Shown here piece by piece: positions 53,500 through 62,494 of a stretch of DNA of 64,000 nucleotides; positions within the stretch are counted from its first letter, which is position 1; every line of letters begins with the position of its first letter. Source of the stretch: Caulobacter sp. (GTDB lineage Bacteria > Pseudomonadota > Alphaproteobacteria > Caulobacterales > Caulobacteraceae). A model generated the notes under the pieces. It made no database searches. It was not told the DNA's origin and saw nothing but the letters and a program-made list of their open reading frames with translations. The stretch lies in contig JAUXVF010000031.1 in the NCBI GenBank assembly GCA_030680355.1, forward strand, positions 496,001 to 560,000, in the 5' to 3' direction. Both the position numbers and the translations under genes were made by a program.

Positions 53500-54191
53500 G
53501 CGTGCACCCCGCTATGCTCTTTGGCGCGGTGGTTCTGCTCGATTTGTGCCCCGGTGACGCCTGTCGCGACGGCGACCGGCGGGGCCTCGAAGGCCTGGGG
53601 CGCCAACATCGCATGCTGGCGACGCAGGCGGTTGATGAGATCGTCGGTGACTGGGATTTCGAATCCGACCGCCGCGCCCCCCTCCGGGTAGACCACCGGC
53701 AGTCCCAGCGGCCTGAGGTCGAGCCAGGCGCGAAGCCCATAGGCCAGCAGGCCGACATCCACCGAGCCGACGATCCGCGCGATCTTCCGGGCCCGGGCGG
53801 CCTCAAGCATGGCCACCCGGAACTCCGCGCTCCGCCGCTTGGCCTCGCCGACGGACCGCCCCTGGGCGTTGGCCAGGTGGCGGGCCATTTCCCAGATGTC
53901 GGGCCGGCGAAGGGTTTCAGCGCCGTCCTCGACGCAGCCGGCCATTTCATCGAGCAGGATGCTCCAGTCGAGCACCGGCCGCAGCCGAACGCTGACCTGC
54001 AGGCCGCCGTGGTCGTCCAGCATCATCAGATAGACGGCCTGCTCGTCGTCGCCGCGGTCATATTCGCCGCCGTTGTGCTCCTGCAGTTTCCATCCCTTGC
54101 CGACGATGAACGCTTCGCGCCGCATGCGGTGCATGGCGGCGATCTGTTGCGCATAGACGCCGCGAAGGGCGTGTGTGACGACGTGGATCAT
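53496..54191 (-). CDS. Acyl-homoserine-lactone synthase (LuxI family)
   Basis: A 231-aa autoinducer synthase. Conserved LuxI residues are seen: Arg24 and Phe28 in RMRREAF, Trp34 in GKGWKL, Glu43, Asp45 and Asp48 in GGEYDRGDD, Arg69 in VSVRLRPV, and Glu101/Arg104 in IWEMARHL. The enzyme joins an acyl group from acyl-ACP or acyl-CoA to SAM and releases the lactone; the acyl chain cannot be read. It follows luxR by 78 bases on the same strand, with palindromes in the gap. It is slightly long for the family because of a C-terminal extension after about residue 190. Confidence 0.9.
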   Translation of the reverse strand: MIHVVTHALRGVYAQQIAAMHRMRREAFIVGKGWKLQEHNGGEYDRGDDEQAVYLMMLDDHGGLQVSVRLRPVLDWSILLDEMAGCVEDGAETLRRPDIWEMARHLANAQGRSVGEAKRRSAEFRVAMLEAARARKIARIVGSVDVGLLAYGLRAWLDLRPLGLPVVYPEGGAAVGFEIPVTDDLINRLRRQHAMLAPQAFEAPPVAVATGVTGAQIEQNHRAKEHSGVHA

Positions 54192-54204
54192 GACCAGCCT
54201 CCCT

Positions 54205-54262
54205 TAGGTCCCATGGAGGGTCCTACGGGCCGGCGGGCTGGCCTATGGGGCGTTTAACCCCA
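54205..54262. promoter_or_regulatory. Palindromes between luxR and luxI, lux-box candidates
   Basis: Two dyads lie in the 78-base gap: TGGGG-7-CCCCA (54246-54262) and TAGGTCCC-5-GGGTCCTA with one mismatch (54205-54225). The first is centred 63 bases before the luxI ATG, a position compatible with a LuxR box centred near -42 of a luxI promoter. The second abuts the GGGAGG of luxI, so it may be a repressor site or RNA hairpin. The first could alternatively be the luxR transcript end. Confidence 0.4.
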
Positions 54263-54269
54263 TTGATTT

Positions 54270-55016
54270 CTAGCTCAGGGGCGGCTGCACCAGCCCCAGG
54301 GCGAAGGCCCGCCAGGCCAGGCTGGCGCGACTGCTGACGCCCAGCTTGGTCTTGGCTGCTTCCACATGGTGGTTGGCGGTCTTTTTCGAGATCGAGAGGA
54401 TGCGGCCGATGTCGCTGTCGGACTTGCCCAGGCACACCCAGTAGACGCATTCGGCTTCGCGCCAGGTCAGCGGCTTTTCCAGTTCCTGGGGCGGCTCGGG
54501 GCGGTCGAAAAACCCTTCGCCGGCCACCGCGAAAAGACTGGCCAGGGCGTGGGCGGTCGACCGTTCGGCGCTGTCCACCTGGCGACCGCGATCCAGGGTC
54601 AGATTGACGATTGAGAGCCCGCCGTCGATGCCCCGCACCGGACAGATCAGGGTGTCGGCGCCCCACCATTCAAACGCCTCGCCAAACAGCGTGGCCGTTC
54701 TCGCCTCGACGCCACGGGCGGCCGCCTCGGTCCAGGTGAACGGGTCGCGCGATTGGAAGGACATCGGAATAGCCGTGTCGAACCGGCTGTAATGGTTGGC
54801 GAAATAGTGATCGACCCAGCCGTCCGGCGCGGTCCCGAAAACGGGCCGGGGCGGCAGAACCTGACCGTTCGCCGACAGGCGGATATAGACGGCGCTCTTG
54901 AAACCGAGCGCCTCGACGGCCTGGATGAACTGGCTGTTGAGTTCGTCGAGCGTGCCGATGCCCTGGGCGTCCCGCAGAAAACGGAACACGGTGGACCTGG
55001 ACGGTTCGTCGAGCAT
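54270..55016 (-). CDS. LuxR-family quorum-sensing regulator
   Basis: About 248 aa from ATG 55016 (MLDEPSRSTVFRF); the track adds 19 unlikely residues. The autoinducer-binding domain (1-165) has the aromatic and acidic signature W67..Y71....D80 (WVDHYFANHYSRFDTAIP). The GerE HTH (185-240) is LTWREAECVYWVCLGKSDSDIGRILSISKKTANHH. It should bind the product of the adjacent LuxI and control target promoters. Divergent from the DUF3253 gene by 182 bases. Confidence 0.9.
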   Translation of the reverse strand: MLDEPSRSTVFRFLRDAQGIGTLDELNSQFIQAVEALGFKSAVYIRLSANGQVLPPRPVFGTAPDGWVDHYFANHYSRFDTAIPMSFQSRDPFTWTEAAARGVEARTATLFGEAFEWWGADTLICPVRGIDGGLSIVNLTLDRGRQVDSAERSTAHALASLFAVAGEGFFDRPEPPQELEKPLTWREAECVYWVCLGKSDSDIGRILSISKKTANHHVEAAKTKLGVSSRASLAWRAFALGLVQPPLS

Positions 55017-55198
55017 GATCGCTTCCCTCGGACAGCGAGCGTAGTGCCGGCGGTAGGGCTTGGGAACCGTCACGACCGCGTGGGGGCGTGTTTTGGGTAA
55101 TCCGGCGACCCAGGACGACGCCCGGTTGCGGCGCCGGCCGGCTTTGCCTACAGCGGGGCGGCCTCTGGCCCGTCGCCACTGTCCCCGGAACCCGTCTC

Positions 55199-55441
55199 AT
55201 GACGCCCTCGCCGATCGAAGACGCCATCCTCGCCCTGTTGACGGCCATGCCGGCCGGGAAGAGCATCGATCCGTCCGATGTCGCGCGGGCCATCCAGCCG
55301 GAACGCTGGCAACGGGCGCTGCCCCAGGTTCGCGCCACGGCCGTCGGCATGGCCCGGGAGGGACGCCTGGTGATCACCCGGCACGGCAAGCCCGCCAACC
55401 CCGACCTGTTCAAGGGCGTCTACCGGCTGCGGCTGCCCTGA
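55199..55441 (+). CDS. DUF3253 small protein
   Basis: An 80-aa protein from ATG 55199 (MTPSPIEDAI); the track adds 37 residues with no support. It is winged-helix-like: KSIDPSDVARAIQPERWQRALPQVR then REGRLVITRHGKPANPDLFKGVYRLRL, which fits DUF3253. The fold suggests DNA or nucleotide binding, but function is unknown. The 182-base gap upstream holds the luxR promoter region; no strong motif was found there. Confidence 0.8.
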   Translation: MTPSPIEDAILALLTAMPAGKSIDPSDVARAIQPERWQRALPQVRATAVGMAREGRLVITRHGKPANPDLFKGVYRLRLP

Positions 55442-55490
55442 CGGGGTCTCCCGCCATGTCTTCGCCAAACTGTCGCGCGCATCTGGGGTC

Positions 55491-56498
55491 ATGAACCGTC
55501 GAGATCTCGTCTTCGCCGGCGCGGCGGCCCTGGCCGGCTGCGCCCCGACCGTCCAGCTGGCCGGATCGCCTGGTCCCGGGTTTTCCGGCCCGCGGCTGGA
55601 GGGCGATGTCTTTGTCAGTTTTGACGGCGCCCGGCTGGGCTTGACCCGCTGGGCGGCGCCGTCGGGTCCGACCGCGGTCGTGGTCAGTCTGCACGGCATG
55701 AACGACTACGCCAACGCCTTCCATTTCGCCGCTCCGGTCTGGGCCGCGCGAGGGATCGCCACCTACGCCTTCGATCAGCGGGGCTTTGGCCGCTCGCCAG
55801 GGCGCGGAATCTGGGGCGGTGAAACCCTGATGACCGAGGACCTGCGGCTGTTCGTCGATCTGGTCAAAAGCCGTCATCCCGGCGTGCCGGTGGTGGTGGC
55901 CGGCGAGAGCATGGGCGGGGCGGTGGCCATCGCCGCCTTCGCCTCGGACCGGCCGCCGGCGGCCGACCGTCTGGTGCTGATGGCGCCCGCGGTCTGGGGC
56001 TGGTCGCGGCAGCCGCTGCCCTACAAGACGGCCCTGTGGTTCACGGCGCATCTGGCCGGGGAGACGGTGCTTCGTCCGCCGGGCTGGGTGACCGACCGGG
56101 TCCATCCCAGCGACAATTACGAGGAGCTGGTCGCCATGGGCCGGGACCCGCTGATGATCTGGGGCGCCCGTAACGACACCCTCTACGGCCTCGTCGATCT
56201 GATGGAATCGGCCTGGGCGGGCATTGGGCGGATCGCCGCACCGGTCGGGTATTTCTACGGGGCCCATGACGAGGTGATCCCGAAGCGGCCCAGTTTTGAA
56301 GCGGCGGGCCTGCTCAAGTCCACTGATCGCACGGCCTATTACGCAAACGGCTACCACCTGCTGATGCGGGACAAGCAGCGGGCCGCGGTGATCGCCGACG
56401 TCGCCGCCTTCATTCTCGATCCCACCGCGCCGCTGGTGTCGGGCGTGCCCGCCATGCCGCGCGCGACCCTGACCCCGGGACGCATTTCCGGGTTGTGA
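55491..56498 (+). CDS. Lipoprotein alpha/beta-hydrolase (monoacylglycerol-lipase-like)
   Basis: A 335-aa lipoprotein: MNRRDLVFAGAAALAGCAP, Cys17 in the lipobox LAGC. The hydrolase domain has VVSLHGMNDYANAF (oxyanion), VVVAGESMGGAVAIA (nucleophile Ser in GESMG), YGAHDEVIPK (acid) and ANGYHLLMRD (His). This is the lysophospholipase/MGL family, acting on lipid esters at the envelope. Neighbours give no metabolic clue. 61 bases precede the dehydrogenase gene on the same strand. Confidence 0.85.
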   Translation: MNRRDLVFAGAAALAGCAPTVQLAGSPGPGFSGPRLEGDVFVSFDGARLGLTRWAAPSGPTAVVVSLHGMNDYANAFHFAAPVWAARGIATYAFDQRGFGRSPGRGIWGGETLMTEDLRLFVDLVKSRHPGVPVVVAGESMGGAVAIAAFASDRPPAADRLVLMAPAVWGWSRQPLPYKTALWFTAHLAGETVLRPPGWVTDRVHPSDNYEELVAMGRDPLMIWGARNDTLYGLVDLMESAWAGIGRIAAPVGYFYGAHDEVIPKRPSFEAAGLLKSTDRTAYYANGYHLLMRDKQRAAVIADVAAFILDPTAPLVSGVPAMPRATLTPGRISGL

Positions 56499-56559
56499 GC
56501 AGGACCGCCGAGGGGTAAATCGTCCGGCATATTCCTTCCCAAATCGGCGAAGTTTCGGC

Positions 56560-57636
56560 ATGTCTGTTTTCGATTCACCGGCCTTTGAGAACCATGAAGG
56601 CGTTCATTCGGTCTTTGACGAAAAGACCGGCCTGAAGGCGATTATCGCCGTTCACTCCACGGCGCGAGGGCCGGCCGCCGGCGGCTGCCGTATGTGGCCC
56701 TACGCGAGCGGCGAGGCGGCCCTGACCGACGCGCTGAAACTGTCGCGGGCGATGTCCTACAAGAACGCCATGGCCGACATCCCGCTGGGTGGCGGCAAGG
56801 CGGTGATCATCGGCGATTCCCGCACCGACAAGACCCCGGCCCTGTTCGAGGCTTTCGGTCGCGCGGTGGACGGCCTGGGCGGTCGCTACTGGACGGCCGA
56901 GGACGTCGGCGTCTCGCCTGCCGATCTGGCCCATGCCCGCAAACACACCCGCTTTGTCGCCGGGCTCGACGGTCACCCGGCCGCGTCCGGCGACCCCAGT
57001 CCGGTCACCGCCGAGGGCGTGTTTCGCGGTGTGCGGCTGTGTGTCGAGCGCGCCTATGACCGCGACCTCAAGGGAGTCACCGTGGCCATCCAGGGCGTCG
57101 GCCATGTCGGAGCCTGGCTCGCCGACAAGCTGCACGCCGCCGGCGCCCGGCTGATCATCACCGACGTCAATCCGGCCGCCCTGGCCCAGGTCGCCGGCCG
57201 CACGGGCGCGACCATCGTCGCGCCGGACGCCATCTTCGACGCCGAGGCCGAGGTCTTCGCGCCCTGCGCCCTGGGCGGGGCGCTCAACGCCGACACCCTG
57301 GGCCGACTGAAGGGCAGGGTGGTGGCCGGCGCGGCCAACAACCAGCTGGCGTCGCCGGATGTGGGTCAGCTCCTGTTCGAGCGGGGACGGCTCTATGCGC
57401 CCGACTACGTCATCAATGGCGGCGGCATCATCAATGTGGCGGCCGAGATCGCCGCGCTCGAGGCCAGCGCCGCCTTTGACCCGGCCTGGGTCGAGAGCAG
57501 GCTGCAGCGTCTGATGACGACGCTGGGCGAAGTGCTGGACCGGTCGATCGTCGAACGGCGGCCGACCCACGAGGTCGCTGACGAACTGGCCAAGGCCCGG
57601 ATCGCTGGAGCCGAGGCGGCGCGCCGGGCGGCCTAA
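56560..57636 (+). CDS. Glu/Leu/Phe/Val dehydrogenase family protein (Leu/Val type)
   Basis: A 358-aa NAD-dependent amino-acid dehydrogenase. The first domain has MSYKNAMADIPLGGGKAVIIGD (catalytic Lys in GGGK). The second, Rossmann domain starts VAIQGVGHVGAWLADKLHAAGA. Length and signature match leucine/valine dehydrogenases (about 360 aa) rather than glutamate dehydrogenases (about 430 or more). It oxidatively deaminates a branched-chain amino acid to a keto acid. It has a four-base tail overlap with the convergent DHA2 exporter. Confidence 0.88.
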   Translation: MSVFDSPAFENHEGVHSVFDEKTGLKAIIAVHSTARGPAAGGCRMWPYASGEAALTDALKLSRAMSYKNAMADIPLGGGKAVIIGDSRTDKTPALFEAFGRAVDGLGGRYWTAEDVGVSPADLAHARKHTRFVAGLDGHPAASGDPSPVTAEGVFRGVRLCVERAYDRDLKGVTVAIQGVGHVGAWLADKLHAAGARLIITDVNPAALAQVAGRTGATIVAPDAIFDAEAEVFAPCALGGALNADTLGRLKGRVVAGAANNQLASPDVGQLLFERGRLYAPDYVINGGGIINVAAEIAALEASAAFDPAWVESRLQRLMTTLGEVLDRSIVERRPTHEVADELAKARIAGAEAARRAA

Positions 57637-59057
57637 CGCGCGCCGCTGATCGACGCCCCGGCCGACCGGTCGAGCCGCCAGTAGACGAGCCCGGCCAGCA
57701 GCGTCGTCGCTCCGACGGCCAGATAGGGCAGGGTGAACCGGTCGGGCGTCAGCGCGCCGTCCTCGCCCAGGGCCAGATGCAGCATCAGACCGCCGAAACT
57801 GACCCCCAGGGCCAGCCCGACCTGCTGGGTGACCACCGCCAGGGTGGAGGCTGCCGCGATGGCGCTCTGCGGCACGTCGGCATAGGCAATGGTGTTGTTG
57901 GCGATGAACTGGCTGGAGCGGGCGAACCCGGCCACGCCAAGCAGGGTCATGATCATCCACACCGGCGTCGCCGAGGTGAAGAAGCCCGGCGCCGACGCCA
58001 GGACGGCGGTCACGCCGACCAAGGCCAGAAGGGTCGTCCGGAAGCCCCAGCGCTTGAGCATCGGCGCTGCGAAGGGCCGGGCCATGAACACGCCCAGCCC
58101 GCCGGCCAGCGTCACCGATCCGGCCTGTAACGGCGTCCAGCCCAGCGCCATCTGGAGCAGCAGCGGCATCAGGAACGGCCCGGCGCCCACGCCCATGCGC
58201 ATCAGGGAGCCGCCGATCAGGCTGGCGCGGTAGGTCGGATAGCGCAGCAGATCGAGCTGCAGAATGGGGCGGGTCTTGCGGCGCGACAGCCGCACATAGC
58301 CCCAGCCGCAGAGGCCGGCGCCGACGGCCAGCGCAACCTGGACCGGCCAGGGAACCAGGTCCAGACCACCGGTCTCGGCCACAAGGACGATGCCGACGAT
58401 CGCCGCCGCGGCCAGGCCAAACCCGCTCCAGTCGAAACGGCCGGGGTTGCTGCTGGGCAACCTCGGGACGAACCGCAGCACGGCCGCCATGCCCAGCAGG
58501 CCGATGGGCAGGTTGATGAAGAAGATCCACGGCCAGTCAGCCACCGACAGCACGAACCCGGCCAGCGGCGGTCCGATCAGCGGCCCCAGCAGGGCCGGCA
58601 TGGTGAACCAGCCCATGGCGCGGATCAGATCGGCCCGCGGCGCCGATCCGACCACGATCAGCCGGGCCACCGGGGTCATCATCGCCCCGCCTGCGCCCTG
58701 GATGATCCGCGCTGCGACCAGTTCGCCCAGCGATCCCGACAAGCCGCACAGGGCCGAGCCGATCAGGAAGACGGCCATGGCGGCCAGGAACACCCGGCGG
58801 GGCTGAAAACGTTCGGCGGCCCAGCCGCTGATCGGCACGAACACCGCCAGGGCCAGGATGTAGGAGGTCAGGGCCAGCTTGAGGTGCACCGGATCGGCGT
58901 TGAAGGCCCGGGCCAGGGTCGGTAGGGCGGTCGACAGCGCCGTGGAGTCGATGAACTCCATGAACAGGGCGCTGGCCACGGCCAGATAGGCGATGCGCGG
59001 AACGGGAGAGGCGGGCGGCGCGTCGGGCCCGGCCGGATCATGCGCGATGTCTGACAC
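57633..59057 (-). CDS. MFS multidrug exporter, DHA2 (14-TM) type
   Basis: A 474-aa membrane protein with about 13-14 hydrophobic segments. FMEFIDSTALSTALPTLARAF is the TM1 motif D1 of DHA2, and PISGWAAERFQPRRVFLAAM the loop 2-3 motif A. AARIIQGAGGAMMTPVARL (motif B) has the Arg for proton coupling. WPWIFFINLPIGLLGM is the loop 5-6 motif. Likely proton antiport of drugs or metabolites; its own regulator is not adjacent. Confidence 0.9.
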   Translation of the reverse strand: MSDIAHDPAGPDAPPASPVPRIAYLAVASALFMEFIDSTALSTALPTLARAFNADPVHLKLALTSYILALAVFVPISGWAAERFQPRRVFLAAMAVFLIGSALCGLSGSLGELVAARIIQGAGGAMMTPVARLIVVGSAPRADLIRAMGWFTMPALLGPLIGPPLAGFVLSVADWPWIFFINLPIGLLGMAAVLRFVPRLPSSNPGRFDWSGFGLAAAAIVGIVLVAETGGLDLVPWPVQVALAVGAGLCGWGYVRLSRRKTRPILQLDLLRYPTYRASLIGGSLMRMGVGAGPFLMPLLLQMALGWTPLQAGSVTLAGGLGVFMARPFAAPMLKRWGFRTTLLALVGVTAVLASAPGFFTSATPVWMIMTLLGVAGFARSSQFIANNTIAYADVPQSAIAAASTLAVVTQQVGLALGVSFGGLMLHLALGEDGALTPDRFTLPYLAVGATTLLAGLVYWRLDRSAGASISGAR

Positions 59058-59143
59058 CTGCCGGTGTTAGCGCCGCGCGGGCGCGCCCTTCAAACGGAAT
59101 CGCGCCTGATCGTCGGAAAACGTGCGCGTGCGGCCAGGGCCGA

Positions 59144-60034
59144 CTATCGGGCCCGGGGCAGGGTCTGTTCGTAATTCACCTTGGGCGGCGCGCGGCCGGT
59201 CACAGAGAAGCTGACCCCGACCACGGTGTCCTCGCGTGAAACGCCGTAGGCGCTGATCTCGCGGCGGGCGGCGCTCAATGAGGCCTGCCGGGAACCCTTG
59301 CGCCAGCCGATGCCCAGTTGGGCCTTGCCGAATTCGGCGAGCTTTTCCACTGACCAGCCGGCGGGACGCCAGCCGCGGGCGGGGTCGCGGACAAGGTTGA
59401 GCCCGAAGGCCTCTCCCGAGCCGGCGGCGAACAGGAACCACCGTCCCCGTTTGCGAAGGGCGGGGCTGGTCGTCACCCGCAGCGTCAGGGTCTTGGCGTC
59501 GAACATCGGCGGCGGGCGGCTCGGCCGGGCCACGGCAAGCGACTCGTTGAACACCGTCGAGTCGACGTCCAGGCCCGAGCCGGGCGCGGCGATGTCCTGG
59601 TCGCTGACCGTCAGGCTGATGCGGGGTGTGCGAGGCTCGGGGGCGGAGGTGCTCGGCGGCGACCATGACACCCGTGACAGCGGCACTGAAATCGGCGTCG
59701 AAGAAACGGCGTCGACGTCGAGCGACGCCATCCGTGTCGGCTGGGTCGCGGGGTCCTGCGCTCCGGGGATGGGAATGATGGGCTCGATCTCCGCGCCGCC
59801 CGCCAGCGCGATGGTCGGGCGGTTCTCGGCCCAGCGGCCGGTGCGGATCGGGGCGTCGGGATCATCGGTCACCCGCGGGGTGGAGCCGGTGAAGGCGGCG
59901 TCGAAGCGGGCGCCCGACAACAGGGCCTCGGAGCCAAGGCCGTCAGTCGCCGCCCCGATGCCGGAAGCGGGGCCCAGCATCAGGGTTGCGGTCATCAGGA
60001 CCGCAACGACTACCGTGGCCTTCGTCGCGCGCAT
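59144..60034 (-). CDS. Secreted hypothetical protein, 296 aa
   Basis: The N-terminus MRATKATVVVAVLMTATLMLGPASG is a signal peptide or anchor. A disordered Pro/Ser/Thr-rich part (45-150) leads to a C-terminal domain with TLTLRVTTSPALRKRGRWFLFAAGSGEAFGLNLVRDP, KAQLGIGWRKGSRQASLSAARREISAYG and VVGVSFSVTGRAPPKVNYEQ. The GWRKGSRQASL pattern hints at an outer-membrane-barrel-like beta strand end. I do not recognise the family. It lies between two unrelated genes with a short gap on each side. Confidence 0.65.
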   Translation of the reverse strand: MRATKATVVVAVLMTATLMLGPASGIGAATDGLGSEALLSGARFDAAFTGSTPRVTDDPDAPIRTGRWAENRPTIALAGGAEIEPIIPIPGAQDPATQPTRMASLDVDAVSSTPISVPLSRVSWSPPSTSAPEPRTPRISLTVSDQDIAAPGSGLDVDSTVFNESLAVARPSRPPPMFDAKTLTLRVTTSPALRKRGRWFLFAAGSGEAFGLNLVRDPARGWRPAGWSVEKLAEFGKAQLGIGWRKGSRQASLSAARREISAYGVSREDTVVGVSFSVTGRAPPKVNYEQTLPRAR

Positions 60035-60149
60035 GGCGCATCACCCCGAAATTCTATCCGCTCAATGCAATCGTTAACGAGTAACAACGGTCACGCAAGC
60101 CCGCTCCCTGTTCAGGCGAGGCGTTTTGGGTAACTGGCCGGCCGGACTC

Positions 60150-62255
60150 TCACTTGCGCTGCCCTGGCCGGTAGGTCTCGGTGATGTTGCCGGCCAACTG
60201 GGCCTCGGTGAACAGCACCGGCTTGACCTTCATCTCCGCGAACATGCGGGCCTGGTCGGCGTAGTGGGGCGAGTTGGCGTCCAGGGTCGCCGATCCGAAC
60301 TGGTGGATGCTCTCGCTCGACAGCTGACCCTTGCGGTCCCAGGTGACGAACATGATGAAGGTGTCGCCGGCCACGGCGTTGAGACGACCGTCCTCGCCCG
60401 GCTTGCCATAGACGGCGCGCAGGACGTCGGGACCGCCGTCGATCGGGACGTCGACGGCGCCGCGGCGCAGCCGATTGACCTGACCCCATTCGGGGTCGAT
60501 GCGGCCGAAATGGTCCTTCAGCAGCGTGATGCTGGCCCGCAGGGCCTTGAGCGGGGTCGGTCCCTTCTCATGGGCGTCCCGGGCCACGATCACCGGGGTC
60601 GCGGTCATCACGGCCAGGGCGGCGGCGCGACTCTTGACGTCGGTGCGGAAATCCCACGACCGCAGGACGGCCTGGGCGGCGATGACGTCGGCGTCGCCTT
60701 TCGGGTCGAGGGCCAGTATCTCGCTGATCACGCCCGTCATCGCCGAGCGAGGGCTGTAGGCCAGGTCATATTTGTAGGCGCGGAATTCCTCGGCGGTGAT
60801 CTGGTCGTCGGCGGCGAAGGTCTCGACCAGCCGCCGGGCGCGGTTGGTCATGTTGGTTTGAATGCCCATCGTCGGCGAGAAGCTGTTGGGGTCGAGGCCG
60901 TCGCCAAAGGCGGTCGCCTGGAAGGGCGTGTTGTTGGCGTTGAACACCAGACCGCCCTTTGGATCCCAGACCTGGGGTGTGCGGTCGAACGGCAGATAGC
61001 CATGCCAGATCAGGTCCGACCGGTCGCCGGGGACGACGCCGCTCCAGTCGATGCCTTCCTGGCGATTGGGGAACAGGCCGTTGTAGACATAGCCGACGTG
61101 GCCGCGCTCATCGGCATAGATGTAGTTGATGCTGGGTAGGGCCTGCAGCGCCATGGCCGCCCGCCACTGGTCCAGATTCTCCGCCTGGTTGAGACGCCAG
61201 TACTGCATCGCCAGCCGGACATCGCCCATGCCGGCGTAGCGGATGGCGAAGACGCCGTTTTTGTTGCGCATGACCGGGCCATGGGCGGAGCGCAGCACCT
61301 CGCGGTTGACCGTCCAGCTGAACGGCCCCCAGAACTTGATGCGCATCCGGGCCGTGGACTTCTCGAATTTCCGCCAGCGGCCGTCGAGCCGGTACTCGTC
61401 CTTGTCATCGGGATTGATGGTCAGGCGGTAGATGTCGACCAGATCGGGGCTGTTGACCGTGTTGGCCCAGCCCAGATGGGCGTTGTGGCCGTGCAGCATG
61501 AAGGGCGTGCCCGGAAAGAAGCCGCCGGCCACGTGCCAGCCTTCGCCGCTCTCGACCACCGCCTCGTACCAGGCCACCGGGCCGGTGTAGGGCTGGTGCG
61601 AATTGACCAGCAGCCGGGTGGCGCCGTCCGGCGACCGCGACGGGGCCACGGCCACGCCGTTGGAGCCCTTGGGCAGGGTGTCGGGGCTGGCCGAGGCGAG
61701 CTTTTTCAGTTCGCTGTCGAGGCCGTAGAAGAAGGGCGTCTTGAACACGAATCCCGCCGCGATGTCCTTGCCTGTCAGGGGCAGGAGCCCGGGCGTGACC
61801 TGGTCGGGGTTACGGGCGGCGTAATAGTTCACGCCGTCGGCGTAGGCCTGCAGCATGGCCTTCACATCCGCCGGCAGATCGCGGTCATAGCGGCCGTTCA
61901 CCGTCCCCCAGACGTCGAGCAGGTTGACGATATAGTCGCCGGGCGCGGCTTTCAGGCCCTCGCTGGCGGCCAGGGTTCCCCGGGTGGCCAGGGCCACCGA
62001 CTGGATGGTGGCGAAGTCGTCTTCGGCATGGGCGAAGGCGATTCCGAAGGCGGCGTCGGCGTTGGTCTTGCCCAGAATATGGGGCACGCCGTAGCGGTCG
62101 CGGCGGATGGTGACGTCGTAGGCGCGCGCCCGTTCGATCAGCGGCGCCAGGTCCGGCCGGCGCGGGGCGGTGACCTGGTCGATGGCAGCCACCGTCATGG
62201 TCACGCCCAGCAGAACGCCGATCAGCCCAAGCGAAATCCTGATGATCCAGCGCAT
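60150..62255 (-). CDS. Penicillin acylase family N-terminal-nucleophile hydrolase
   Basis: About 701 aa from ATG 62255 (MRWIIRISLGLIGVLLGV), a signal peptide or anchor. The alpha subunit (about 40-197) and the autoproteolytic site KGSNG, Gly197-Ser198, start the beta chain SNGVAVAPSRSPDG; LLVNSHQPYTGP and GGFFPGTPFMLHGHNAHLGWANT follow, as in family members that cleave acyl-homoserine lactones. The beta chain Ser is the nucleophile. The enzyme deacylates N-acyl compounds; an AHL substrate is plausible, since luxI/luxR lie 5-8 kb away, but family members differ in substrate. Confidence 0.85.
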   Translation of the reverse strand: MRWIIRISLGLIGVLLGVTMTVAAIDQVTAPRRPDLAPLIERARAYDVTIRRDRYGVPHILGKTNADAAFGIAFAHAEDDFATIQSVALATRGTLAASEGLKAAPGDYIVNLLDVWGTVNGRYDRDLPADVKAMLQAYADGVNYYAARNPDQVTPGLLPLTGKDIAAGFVFKTPFFYGLDSELKKLASASPDTLPKGSNGVAVAPSRSPDGATRLLVNSHQPYTGPVAWYEAVVESGEGWHVAGGFFPGTPFMLHGHNAHLGWANTVNSPDLVDIYRLTINPDDKDEYRLDGRWRKFEKSTARMRIKFWGPFSWTVNREVLRSAHGPVMRNKNGVFAIRYAGMGDVRLAMQYWRLNQAENLDQWRAAMALQALPSINYIYADERGHVGYVYNGLFPNRQEGIDWSGVVPGDRSDLIWHGYLPFDRTPQVWDPKGGLVFNANNTPFQATAFGDGLDPNSFSPTMGIQTNMTNRARRLVETFAADDQITAEEFRAYKYDLAYSPRSAMTGVISEILALDPKGDADVIAAQAVLRSWDFRTDVKSRAAALAVMTATPVIVARDAHEKGPTPLKALRASITLLKDHFGRIDPEWGQVNRLRRGAVDVPIDGGPDVLRAVYGKPGEDGRLNAVAGDTFIMFVTWDRKGQLSSESIHQFGSATLDANSPHYADQARMFAEMKVKPVLFTEAQLAGNITETYRPGQRK

Positions 62256-62494
62256 GACATCCCCCCTTGTACTTCCCCTGATCCTTATCCGGGCGCGGCT
62301 CCAACGCAACGCGGATTCCCGTCCGGGGCTCACCTTGCGTCACTATGCAAACAGGGGCGGGCGGAGGAAATTTGGGCGCTTTCGGCTTGCCCGCGCTGGT
62401 CGGCGCCGTTACCGAAGTCGTCGCGCAAAGCGTTGATAGCCAGAACCGCACAAGACGGTCGGCACGACGCCCGACACACAGGAGGACGCCGGCT

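Noticed and set aside
53502-54257. 251-aa plus-strand ORF antisense to luxI
   Set aside because: Shadow frame; the minus strand has nearly all the invariant LuxI residues.
56575-58530. 651-aa minus-strand ORF
   Set aside because: Overlaps the dehydrogenase gene antisense and the exporter out of frame; it has no domain and both real genes are strongly supported.
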